NCBI GenBank assembly: GCA_004380135.1
Contig: QXCR01000386.1
Span: 1-11,047, forward strand
Length of the DNA stretch: 11,047 nt
Origin: Stemphylium vesicarium
Taxonomy: Eukaryota; Ascomycota; Dothideomycetes; Pleosporales; Pleosporaceae
Direction: 5' to 3'
The notes beneath the pieces were generated by a model. That model was not told the DNA's origin. It was given only the letters and a program-made list of their open reading frames with translations, and searched no databases. How positions within the stretch are numbered: position 1 is the stretch's first letter; the number at the start of each line of letters is the position of its first letter. The position numbers were made by a program, and so were the translations under genes. Positions 1 to 8,166 of the stretch are shown here, one piece after another.

Positions 1-2999
1 TCTGTGAGCGGTGCGTATCTAACGTCCCCTCTACCTCTCTTCCTCGCCGCTACAGTCTCCTTGGCCCAATCAATCACATCTCCAAGCCAGCCTCGCTTCT
101 CTACCCCCAATCGCTTCGCCTCGACCTCGACCTCCAGAACTTCAGCTGAGAGGTCCAGTAGCGCAACTTTCATCCAGCTAGGCCGCCTCCAGAGCTTCAA
201 AAGCAGAGAGGAGGCGATGACAGAGACAGACGAGCAGGCCATGGCAGCACCGGCAGCCATGGGGTGCAGACTAACGCCCCAGGGCAGGAAGAAGCCCATG
301 GCAAAGGGGAGCCCGATAACGTTGTACATACACGCCCAAGCCAAGTTCATCTTGATGCGATTGAATATGGCTTTGCTGAGGCAGAGGCTGGCGGGGATGG
401 CGAGCATGTCTGCGGTAGACATCAGAACCACCGAGGCGGCTTCCATGGCGACATCCGTGCCGGTGGAGAGCGCGATGCCAACGTCTGCAGACGCGAGAGC
501 AGGCGAGTCGTTTATGCCGTCTCCGACCATTCCGACGACTTTGCCGCACAACTGGAGATGGCTGACAAAAGCCTTCTTGTCTGCAGGCTGGGCGGGGGCG
601 TGTACATCGTTCGGTCTAATCCCGACTGCTGCAGCAACAACGAGCGCGGACGACGAAGTATCACCCGTGACGATCGAGCATGTCACACCAAGACGGTGGA
701 GAGCGAGGACGGCGGCGCGAGCCGAGGGCTTGATGGTGTCTGAAAGAGACAGCGTGCCGGTGTACGTCTTGCCGATGGCGATATGGATGGTAGTCAATCC
801 CGCCGAACGTGTCTGGTAGTCTCCGCGACGAGGGCCGGGGGTGTCGTCAGCGATAGGCCCTTCTGCGACTTCGGGAACGGTGACGCCTTCGGACCGCAAA
901 TGTGAAGCGTTTCCGATCAGAACCCGATAACGGGTGCGTTCGCGGGAGAGGGCTGCTTCGACCGATGCGGAAACGCCCTTTCCTACCACGGCCTCAAAGT
1001 CTCCGACGCTTCCATCCAGAGCATCTTCATCCCCAAGTCGTAGTTGTTCTTTGGCTGCGCGAACAAGGGCCTTTGCGATGGGATGCTCCGAGCCTAGCTC
1101 AGCGAGACCGATAAGAGTCCACCAGAGGCTCCTCTTGTGCTCATCTGCGCCCCACCCACCTCTGATGTCGGTTTGGGAGACACTCATCTTTCCGACAGTC
1201 AACGTCCCAGTCTTGTCGAAGACGATGTGGTTGACCTTGCTGGCCGTCTCGAGAGCAGCACCTCCCTTCACCAAGATGCCTTGCTCGGCGCCAACGCCCG
1301 TGCCGACCATGACGGCCGTGGGGGTAGCGAGACCAAGGGCGCATGGGCAGGCAAAGACAATGACGGCAATCCAGAGCTTGACACAGACCATGAGCTTGCC
1401 GCCACTAGCATGGTCGAGAAAGACCTTGGGAGGATTGGGTAGAATGTAGCCGAGAAGCATCCAAGTGACAAACGTTGCGAGACCGAGCGTGATGATGATA
1501 GAAACAAAGTACCCAGCGACGGTATCGGCCAAACGCTGGATGGGAGCGCGGCTTGTCTGAGCTTCCTGCACGAGGCGGACGATATGGCTCAACTGAGTGT
1601 CACGACCAGCGCGAGTGACGACAAAGTCGACGCGTCCTGCCCCATTCACGGCGCCGGCCATGAGAGGCGAGCCCTTCTTCTTCCGAACGGGCTTCGCTTC
1701 ACCAGTGATCATGCTCTCATCCACATAAGACTCTCCCTGCATGACAATGCCATCAGCGGGAATCTTGTCGCCGGGTCGCAGGATGACCACGTCGCCCTGT
1801 TCAATGAGCTCGGTCGCGACAGTCTTCTCCTCCATGGCAGCACTGCCTTCCGCTGAATCGCACGTGTATCTGTCTCCAGGCATGCTCCAGCCTTCAGCGG
1901 CTTTTGCAGCGGCGACCGGATCCGCGTAGATGGTAGCCATGGAGGGCGCTAGAGACATGAGCTTTGAGAGTGCCTTTGATGTTTGTCCCTTGGCTCGGTT
2001 CTCAAGATATCGACCCATGGAGATGAAGGTGATCAGCATCGTGCTAGTGTCGAACAGAGTTGCGGGCTTGGAGTGGGGAGGCAAGAGTAGCGAAACCAGC
2101 ATCGATGCGCAGCTGAAGAAGAAAGCAGCCGATGTTCCTAACACAACCAAGACATCCATAGTAGGCGAACCGTGCCGGAGAGACTTGTATGCAGAGACGT
2201 AGAACCGCATCCCAATGCCAAATTGAACAGGCACGGTCAGCGCCAGGCAGACTAGATCGCCAAGATAGACTCCATGCATGACTTTGATGCTACCGTAGTC
2301 GAGGGAAGGCAGGAACATGGGAAAGACCATGCTGGTGAGGAAGACGGGAACCGCAAAGCATGCTGACACTTGAACGGCCCGTCTCCACTCCCGGGTTTCC
2401 TTGGTCTTTGCAAGCGACTCGAGTTGGGCGTTGCTGTCATCAGAATCTGGTACTAGAGCGCTGTAGCCGAATGCTTCCACAGCCTCCACAATTGCACGGA
2501 GTCCAGCTACGTGCGGGTCCCGCTGGATCGTGGCTCGGCAGGCACGGAAGTTGATAGATGCAGCCGCAATGCCAGGCATCGCTTTCAGCGACAACTCGAG
2601 TTCTTCCGTGGCTTCTGGATTGGGCATGCCGTAGATCTTCAGGGCTACTGATTCACAGCCAGTTGACGACCGCTGCACGGATCCACCAACGGACGAAATC
2701 ACACTCGCATCGAAGCCGCGATCTTCGATGGTTTGTACAATCTGCTTAGCCGTGAGCTTCGTCGGGTCATGCACAACCACTGCGCGCTCGGCGAGCAGGC
2801 TGATGTTGAACCGATACACGCCCTCAACACCGGCGAAGCCGCTCTCTACCGCTGATGTACAAGCACCGCACGTCATGCCACCTACACTGACTGTGGTGGT
2901 TAAGTTCGGCTTCCCATCTAACTTCTCGCCCTTTCCCTTTTCGCTATCGTGCGCCACCGAGTCTACAAGTGCTACATCGAAGCCAACGTGTTTTATCAT
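1..2999 (-). CDS. CCC2: Cu(I)-transporting P1B-type ATPase, Ccc2-like (C-terminus cut by window edge, 5' end damaged)
   Basis: This is a copper pump that would move Cu(I) across an internal (Golgi-type) membrane using ATP. Reading leftwards, the frame shows: a Cu-binding HMA domain with GMTCGAC (Cys codons at 2868-2870 and 2859-2861); a Cys-less HMA-like domain (about 2640-2450, LKIYGMPNPEA); a first group of membrane segments (about 2390-2040); actuator motif TGE (1698-1706); ion-site CPC (1341-1349); phosphorylation motif DKTGT (1203-1217); SEHP (1080-1091); TGD (660-668); GDGIND (507-524); and the last two membrane helices with YN (321-326) and the MxxSS motif (228-242). The frame is open from 3020 to the left edge. 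I place the start at the ATG read at 2999-2997 because a TAA at 3021-3023 cuts off everything upstream; this ATG has A at -3. It lies at the end of a decayed HMA domain, so the gene may be an N-terminally shortened version or a pseudogene. The family and strand are certain; the start is not. Confidence 0.9.
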   Translation of the reverse strand, partial: MIKHVGFDVALVDSVAHDSEKGKGEKLDGKPNLTTTVSVGGMTCGACTSAVESGFAGVEGVYRFNISLLAERAVVVHDPTKLTAKQIVQTIEDRGFDASVISSVGGSVQRSSTGCESVALKIYGMPNPEATEELELSLKAMPGIAAASINFRACRATIQRDPHVAGLRAIVEAVEAFGYSALVPDSDDSNAQLESLAKTKETREWRRAVQVSACFAVPVFLTSMVFPMFLPSLDYGSIKVMHGVYLGDLVCLALTVPVQFGIGMRFYVSAYKSLRHGSPTMDVLVVLGTSAAFFFSCASMLVSLLLPPHSKPATLFDTSTMLITFISMGRYLENRAKGQTSKALSKLMSLAPSMATIYADPVAAAKAAEGWSMPGDRYTCDSAEGSAAMEEKTVATELIEQGDVVILRPGDKIPADGIVMQGESYVDESMITGEAKPVRKKKGSPLMAGAVNGAGRVDFVVTRAGRDTQLSHIVRLVQEAQTSRAPIQRLADTVAGYFVSIIITLGLATFVTWMLLGYILPNPPKVFLDHASGGKLMVCVKLWIAVIVFACPCALGLATPTAVMVGTGVGAEQGILVKGGAALETASKVNHIVFDKTGTLTVGKMSVSQTDIRGGWGADEHKRSLWWTLIGLAELGSEHPIAKALVRAAKEQLRLGDEDALDGSVGDFEAVVGKGVSASVEAALSRERTRYRVLIGNASHLRSEGVTVPEVAEGPIADDTPGPRRGDYQTRSAGLTTIHIAIGKTYTGTLSLSDTIKPSARAAVLALHRLGVTCSIVTGDTSSSALVVAAAVGIRPNDVHAPAQPADKKAFVSHLQLCGKVVGMVGDGINDSPALASADVGIALSTGTDVAMEAASVVLMSTADMLAIPASLCLSKAIFNRIKMNLAWACMYNVIGLPFAMGFFLPWGVSLHPMAAGAAMACSSVSVIASSLLLKLWRRPSWMKVALLDLSAEVLEVEVEAKRLGVEKRGWLGDVIDWAKETVAARKRGRGDVRYAPLT

Positions 3000-3179
3000 C
3001 TTGACCAGTGTTGTGGCGGATTATATCGCCGTGTCGTGCTCTATTGTGGCGCGCTCAAAGAGCAAGGATATGGCAACTGACTTCACCCCCTCTGCGTCCT
3101 TGAATGCGCCCTCGACTGCGGATGTGTAGGCTCTGCTTGTCATTCCCTGCACTACAAGAGTGGTCGTTGCTATGTGCGC
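3000..3179 (-). pseudogene. Decayed first HMA (copper-binding) domain of the ATPase
   Basis: The ATPase frame continues upstream of 2999 with recognisable HMA sequence (ATTTLVVQGMT, then TSAVEGAFKDAEGVKS, then ERATIEHD). The expected GMTCGAC loop reads GMTSRAY, so both copper-binding cysteines are gone. An in-frame TAA (read at 3023-3021) sits where related proteins have an aliphatic residue. At about 3180, fungal relatives often have Met before ATTTL; here that codon is ATA (Ile). A further stop (TGA, read at 3227-3225) lies upstream with no ATG between it and the HMA loop. Similarity continues in one frame on both sides of the stop, and I see no GT..AG pair that would remove it, so an intron is unlikely. 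Two of the three changes in the Cys loop, and the Met-to-Ile change, are G-to-A on the coding strand, as repeat-induced point mutation would give. The cause remains an inference. Confidence 0.75.
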
Positions 3180-3227
3180 TATGGTGCTGTTCGCCGTCGA
3201 AGGAGACGTGTTGTCTAGCGCTATTCA

Positions 3228-4208
3228 AGACGTCCCGGGAAATCCTCCCAATGCAGTGCGTCAGCGGTTGGAATGTTATGGGTGGCCGTGTGCAGCGCTA
3301 GAGAGCGTGCTGCCTTCTGCAGCAAGGTGCGGGGTTGCGCTCGGTGTTGGTAGCAATATACAACGAGAGGAAAGGAGGCTCGTGTCCTTGATATGACGCA
3401 GCGGGGAGGGCCAATCCGTCTCGGAAGTTGTGCCCGTAGTATTTGTCGCTGTTCTGGGGCCGAGTCCGAAGTCGCAACACTTGTAGCTCATAGGTAAGCG
3501 TGCTTAGTCCCGGCGGACAAGGGTGCGTCTAAGCAGATAGGATTGCCCAGGTAGTGGGGTGGACTAGTGGTACGGCGAGAAATTCTCCGCTTGGTGCTCG
3601 ACCAAACGGTAAAGCGGGAGTGATGGCAGGCAACTTGGTATCTCAAGCGCGCGACAGCAGGATATAAGACGTACTCGCCAATAACCCAGCAGCGAGCTGC
3701 CGCATGGCAGTGAGATGGCTCAAAGCGAACCAGCCACCGCCCAATTGAGGATTGCGAAACGCTAGACTGACTAGCCAGCTCTCCCCTGCGGATAGAACAA
3801 GCAATGCCGTGCCGATCAATTGCCTGTACACCGCGTGAGTATTGAGCGATTCTGCAATGCCAGATATCAGCGTGAGGTTGTTGAGCAGGCAGAGTACAGT
3901 ATTACAGGGGTAAGCATCCAAGTGGCTGTACCCCTAGAGACTTTCCGAATAACTGCCGAGCACGTCGTGTGCTATCGTTTTAGGAGCCATCGTGGATAGG
4001 AACTCGGAAAATAACTTTAGGAGGAGATTTTAATTCGGAAATTCGTTGGCACTTCCGGAAAGCATGTATTTGAAGCTCGACTAATTCCCGTATATACCTG
4101 CCTATGCCGTAAGGAATCCAGGCTTAGAACGCCCAGGGTACCGTAATTCATGAATAACTTTTGAGCAAGAATTAACACAAAAATTCTGCAAAACTCCCCC
4201 AAAGCATT
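3228..4208. other. About 1 kb with no confident gene
   Basis: This stretch lies between the damaged 5' end of the copper ATPase and the hairpin element. Reading frames are short on both strands. It may hold the ATPase's former promoter and 5' exon, now unrecognisable. The only item worth separate mention is the hydrophobic open frame on the minus strand at 3643-3921. Confidence 0.5.
3643..3921 (-). other. Hydrophobic open frame without ATG; possible exon remnant of a membrane protein
   Basis: The minus strand is open for about 92 codons and encodes two hydrophobic stretches (around QLIGTALLVLSAGESWLVSL and AMRQLAAGLLASTSYILLS), which could be membrane helices. There is no ATG near the start: the frame opens at a TTG and the only Met is near the C-terminus. 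A possible 3' splice site (a pyrimidine-containing tract ending in GCAG, around 3865) could make the part downstream a 3' exon. I do not recognise the protein. It could equally be a chance open frame. No partner exon was found. Confidence 0.2.
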
Positions 4209-4354
4209 TAACGTCCGTCCCTATGCAACGAGAAACCCGGTGGGCCGAGAACGACCAATCGCATCGCGAAGATCGCGTCCTTGTCCATCCTCCGTGCGGT
4301 TTGATTGGTCGTTCTCGGCCCACCGGGTTTCTCGTTGCATAGGGACGGACGTTA
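4209..4354. mobile_element. Perfect 52-bp inverted-repeat hairpin, probable MITE with TA target site
   Basis: Bases 4209-4260 and 4303-4354 are exact reverse complements over 52 bp, separated by a 42-bp spacer. The outermost pair is TA on each side, followed by ACGTCCGTCCC and its complement. That fits a TA target-site duplication around a roughly 142-bp element with 50-bp terminal repeats, the layout of non-autonomous Tc1/mariner or pogo-class elements. No coding sequence fits inside. The perfect arms imply recent insertion or conversion, or selection for the fold. The termini do not match those of the Tc1/mariner element at 8022-11047, so that element is not its parent. Transcribed, it would form a very stable stem-loop. 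Confidence 0.8.
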
Positions 4355-4360
4355 GTCAAG

Positions 4361-4466
4361 CTAGGACGTATCTTCTCGATTAGCTATATTAGAAGCCCTA
4401 TACTACGTAGTTCTAAGTAGAGTTTGAGAAATCGATCGACAATCTCTATTTACACTTACTGCCAGC
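4361..4466 (+). promoter_or_regulatory. Short upstream region of the UstYa-like gene
   Basis: Only 112 bp separate the hairpin element from the ATG at 4467. The stretch is AT-rich and contains a TATA-like CTATATTA around 4382-4392. No binding site for a known regulator could be assigned. Because the gap is so short, the hairpin lies inside what would normally be the proximal promoter or 5' UTR. Confidence 0.3.
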
Positions 4467-5361
4467 ATGTTCAAATGGTTTCTCAGGAGCGCGGATTCTG
4501 TACCTTCGTATAACAATGTCCCTTGTGATTCTGATTTCCAAGAGGAGAAATCGGAACATCGAATTCGTCACCAGCCCGCCCGAAAATTTTCATGCACACT
4601 GTTGATTGCAACGTTGGTTATTATGATCTTAACAGGCATCTTTTTTGGGGCCATGAGACCTAATCCAATGGACTTTTCCTTACTCAATCCACATCGTACG
4701 TGTATTGTTACCTGTTTCGCTGATCTCGATAAGGAAAGAATCTAACATAACATCAGTCCGGCAAGAGTCCCGTGTGTTTCAGCTAGACGCTAGATACAGT
4801 GATGGTACACCTGAAGCTGATGCTGAATGGAACAAGCTACTTCCAAGTACGTCTGTTGATGACAATATCTACCGAAGATCAAAGCTAACCTCTAGAACCT
4901 AGAGGAGGGCCGTGGATTCGTTCTCGTGCAAGACGGACACAAGCACAATCTTCATGGAGGGTTTCCATACGAGGACGATGAAGTATATACTGTCGCTATG
5001 TATCATCAGCTTCACTGCGTGGTAAGCCTGAACGGTCGCTTGAGATAAAATCATGAAGGTCTCTAACATTAGACAGGGCTTGATCCGTGAGCTTTATTTT
5101 TCCTTATACCACGGAAGAGAAGCGAAAGTATCTCAGGAAGTCAAAATGAACCTGAACGAGACAGAGAAGATGCATTCGAGGTATCATCACGTCAATCATT
5201 GCTTGGACTATCTCAGACAAGTAATCATATGTTCTGCGGACACGACATTGGAAGGTGCAGACGCATGGGGTTTCACTCATCAGTGTAAACGTGAAGATGA
5301 ATTTAGCAGATGGTATCAAAAATACAAAAGCCCCATACTTAACACCATGTGGCTAGCTTGA
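4467..5361 (+). CDS. UstYa-like (DUF3328) membrane-anchored protein, four exons
   Basis: I join exons 4467-4695, 4757-4846, 4903-5021 and 5077-5361, giving 240 aa. The introns (61, 56 and 55 bp) have GTACGT, GTACGT and GTAAGC donors, CTAAC branch sites (4742-4746, 4885-4889, 5063-5067) and AG acceptors; they keep one frame throughout. The protein has a short cytosolic N-terminus, one membrane helix (about residues 41-61), and a soluble part with the two family motifs: HQLHC at 141-145 and HVNHC at 184-188, followed by CLDYLRQ and a CxADTT-like stretch. UstYa/DUF3328 proteins act in fungal secondary metabolism, for example oxidative cyclisation or hydroxylation in ustiloxin-type and cyclochlorotine pathways, with the HxxHC motifs presumed to bind a metal. 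Length and motif order are normal for the family. The second acceptor (4902 rather than 4895) was chosen because it keeps the frame. No precursor peptide, NRPS, P450 or cluster regulator is in the window, so substrate and pathway are unknown. Confidence 0.85.
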
Positions 5362-5729
5362 ATATGGACGTAGTCGTTTATAGATGCAAAGCGAAAATTT
5401 GTGCTGCGGTGACCAGCACGGACTGAATTAAAGCACTATAACTTACTATTGTACCTAGTAGGGTGAGTCACTGTTCCATTAGTTACTCATCCATTACTCC
5501 AATCTTAACGTAATGTCCATGCACACGTAACGGAACAAGTCACTGGTGCTTTGACTTTGATGCAACAGAAAACCTTCGTGCGTCTTCTCAGCGAGATTGT
5601 TCCCGAGTGCCATGGTAAGGCTACTGTGCCGGATGGCGGTGTGCCCGGGACGGCGGTACCATGCACGTGCACCCAACGCCCGGCGCGCAACATTTACACA
5701 ATATTCCAACGCGTGATAATTTGACAACC
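5362..5729. other. Intergenic stretch before the decayed transposase
   Basis: This holds the 3' flank of the UstYa-like gene and the 5' flank of the pogo-type transposase. I looked for a terminal inverted repeat matching sequence beyond 6797 and found none. A weak imperfect inverted pair lies around 5464-5545 (segments resembling GTCACTGTTCC and GGAACAAGTCAC); it could be a relic of an element end but is not convincing. Confidence 0.4.
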
Positions 5730-6797
5730 ATGCCAGGCTTGCAAGATGCGCTTGCAGAGATTCGTAATCTAAGTTCAGGCAATCAACTTGTCTATGCAAA
5801 TATCGCGCAAAAACACGGTATTTCGCGCACAACGTTGTCGCGCGCGCACCGCGGTGTGCAGGTCCCTCGACGCATCGCTGACCTACACTAACAAAAGCTC
5901 ACCACACAACAAGAAGTAGACCTTGTGCAGTATATAGAAACACTTTCAGCGCGTCATTTGCCACCTACAAGGATTATGGTACAAAATTTTGCGTCTGAAA
6001 TAGCCCAGAATCCTTGCTCCGAGAGCTGGGTTACACGCTTCCTGCACCGTCACCGCGACCAACTCACCTGCCAATGGGCGACGGGTATGGACTCCGATCG
6101 CCGAAATGCTGAGTCTGCGTATAAGTATAAGCTATACTTTGACCTACTGCGGCAGGAGATCACTGAGTATAATGTCGAGCCGGAGAACACGTACAATATG
6201 GATGAGAAGGGCTTCGCGATCGGGGTACTTGGAAGGTCGAAGCGCATCTTTAGTAGGCGTCAATATGAGAAGAAGAAGGTTAGGCAGGCTCGTCAAGATG
6301 GCTCACGTGATTGGGTGAGCTTATTGGCAACAATCTGAGCGGATGGTACTGCGTTACCTCCTGGCATTATATTTGCGTCAAAAAGCTCCACGATTCAGAG
6401 TCATTGGGTGGCCGATATTGAGGCAGGAACACACTCAATTCACGTGGGTTCTTCGCCTACTGGCTGGACGAACAACAATATTGGACTAGCATGGCTTGAA
6501 CAGGTATTCGACCGTTACACAAAGTCAAAGGCGCGCAGAAGTTACAGGCTTATAATATTAGATGGCCACAGGAATCACCTGACGCATGACTCCACCGACT
6601 ACTGCGATCAGAACCGGATTATACTCGGTTCAAGATCGCACATAGACTTTCCTTTTGAAAGATGGACCATTTCCCTTGCGCTTTTTTTCGAAGGTCTGTT
6701 GGGTGACACTTACATGCCCCTTCCGTTCAAGGATCTGGTGGATCGTTTGAGAGCTATCAATCGGCCCCTATATGATGCTGTCCGCCGTAGTGAGTAG
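5730..6797 (+). pseudogene. Fot1/pogo-type (DDE1) transposase, inactivated
   Basis: One reading frame starts at ATG 5730 and is broken by TAA (5889-5891) and TGA (6336-6338). It shows the order expected of a pogo/Fot1 transposase: an N-terminal helix-turn-helix (IAQKHGISRTTLSRAHRG), a second CENP-B/Tc5-like DNA-binding domain (from LTTQQEVDLVQYIE to VTRFLHRHRDQL), then the catalytic core with NMDEKG (first Asp at 6201-6203) and ILDGHRNHLT (second Asp at 6561-6563), followed by the family's YCDQNRIIL. The third Asp, normally in a LQPLD-like motif about 35 residues later, is replaced: the aligned stretch reads FPFERWTIS, with Thr in place of Asp, and is one residue short. The frame ends after about 355 codons, where full-length relatives usually exceed 500. 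It cannot encode an active enzyme. Terminal repeats were not found, so the element's ends are unknown. Confidence 0.85.
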
Positions 6798-8021
6798 TCT
6801 GAGTAGTGGGACACCAACGTACAACGCGCTGGGTATCCGAGATTCCAGGACTTCGAATACACTCTCATGCACTTGCAGCTTCCGCTTTGCACACGCGGTC
6901 CACTCGTCGTCTCGCACGGAACATCGATTTGTCCAGTATACACCTGCTCTGAAAAGGCTTAGACCATGTAGACATCCCAATCTGGTTAGTTCGAGTATCA
7001 AGCCGAAGATGGACTCATGGCAATGTTGATGAAAGCTAGCACTATTTGGTAAGGCCACTACTGAACGAGAAAGGCGTAGCATGGGACCAAAAGTCGCCTG
7101 CTTACAGGACCCGTAAGCGACAAGTGCATGAGAGTGTACTGTGAGTGTAGGTCGTCGATTGCTTCCATGCCTGACTTTGCATCGTTCCGATCATGCAGGG
7201 ACAGGCAGCACGAGGGTGATGATGCTTATCTGGTCATCCTACATGGCCAGAACGTGCTTACTATGGCACGCCCCGCACCTAGTGATGATAGATCGCATAC
7301 AGGGCGTCGTAGCGATTACATGGCTCGTCGATAGCACATTCGATCATTATTCTCTCACTACTACGTCGATGGACGTCAGCGTTTTGTCTATATGGCTGAC
7401 CTGCCAACGCAGGTAACGTTATGCGTGATTGGTAGCGAGCGGTGGACTCCAAGCTCCAAGCTCCATGCTCCACGATGCATTCCGCAGCTGGTATGCAATT
7501 CGTCTCACGGCCCTGGCAGTTCTCATCTCTATCTGGCACTGTGATGTTGCTGCTCGCTGTCATTTCCCGAGCTGTTGTTCAGACGCCCAGCGTCGCGCAA
7601 TCCTTTCGGCTGGGTGCGGGGTCTCAGCATTTCGGGGCCAGCGACTGGAGCGAGCAGCGCTGCCACAGCCATAGTTTTGATACAAATCGCTTACATCCAT
7701 CCGTTACTGTCACTAGCGATTGCGGCTTCACCTCATCACGCAGGCGCCAGCGGCTTTGAGCGACCCCCATCATTGATTAATCGCGATCCAACAGTGACCG
7801 GTTTCTTTTGAATGCTGCATGCAGGCAGACGTGGAGCCGCAATCGCTGACTACTGTAACACGGTGATCACAGTACTGTGCACCGATTTGCATGTCTGACT
7901 TGCGCGTTTTGCATGACGGAAGACACTCACGCGACAAGGGTCCCTAGTATGGTATGGGTGCTTTGCAAAATACCAGACTCAGCTCAACCGCCAATCGGCA
8001 GAAGCTCGGGTACCCCTCAAT
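6798..8021. other. About 1.2 kb without a recognisable gene
   Basis: Open frames on both strands here are short, overlap one another in several frames, and resemble no family I know. The stretch probably contains the degraded tail of the pogo-type element at its left and the original insertion site of the Tc1/mariner element at its right. The only visible structure is the small tandem repeat at 7447-7474. Confidence 0.5.
7447..7474. repeat. 7-bp tandem repeat, four copies
   Basis: Four consecutive heptamers read CTCCAAG, CTCCAAG, CTCCATG, CTCCACG. The first two are identical and the last two each differ by one base. It is a short minisatellite-like repeat with no evident function. Confidence 0.7.
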
Positions 8022-8060
8022 ACACCGCCCACCAACCAAGATTGGCTTATACACGATGTT
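8022..8060 (+). repeat. Left terminal inverted repeat
   Basis: This matches the reverse complement of 11009-11047 with one mismatch (G here at 8040, A in the other copy). If the TA at 8021-8022 is the target duplication, the repeat proper begins at 8023 with CACCGCCC. Confidence 0.92.
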
Positions 8061-8140
8061 ATTAAGGCCTCCGAGCCTTCTAAAGCTACTAGATTAGCTG
8101 TATCTTAAACCTTTTGGGTATTTTCTTAGTATTAAGGACG

Positions 8141-8160
8141 TTTTTAGAGTTTTTTAGAGC
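8141..8160 (+). repeat. 10-bp tandem duplication just before the accessory gene
   Basis: TTTTTAGAGT is followed directly by TTTTTAGAGC, ending 6 bp before the ATG at 8167. It lies in the T-rich leader between the terminal repeat and the accessory gene. It may be a promoter or 5' UTR element or a slippage product. Confidence 0.5.
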
Positions 8161-8166
8161 TAGAAA

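Noticed and set aside
3000..3060. An intron that would remove the stop at 3021-3023
   Set aside because: HMA-like sequence continues in the same frame on both sides of the stop, and I see no donor, branch site and acceptor combination around it.
4..3396. Many plus-strand open frames of 60-271 codons
   Set aside because: They lie antisense to the copper ATPase frame, whose motifs are unmistakable, and their translations are Ser/Thr/Pro/Arg-rich with no recognisable domain.
4354..4362. AGTCAAGC next to the hairpin, resembling the start of Fot1-type terminal repeats
   Set aside because: Only eight bases match, the sequence diverges at once, and no inverted partner was seen.
4847..4895. Shorter second intron in the UstYa-like gene ending at 4895
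   Set aside because: It would put the next exon out of frame with the family motifs. The acceptor at 4902 keeps the frame and gives KEGRGFV, as expected before the HQLHC region.
5464..5545. Imperfect inverted pair as a terminal repeat of the pogo element
   Set aside because: Both halves lie on the same side of the transposase with gaps and mismatches, and no partner exists beyond 6797.
7442..7759. 105-codon plus-strand frame and overlapping frames in 6800-8060
   Set aside because: They have no recognisable domain, several frames are open at once, and there are no splice or start features supporting a gene.
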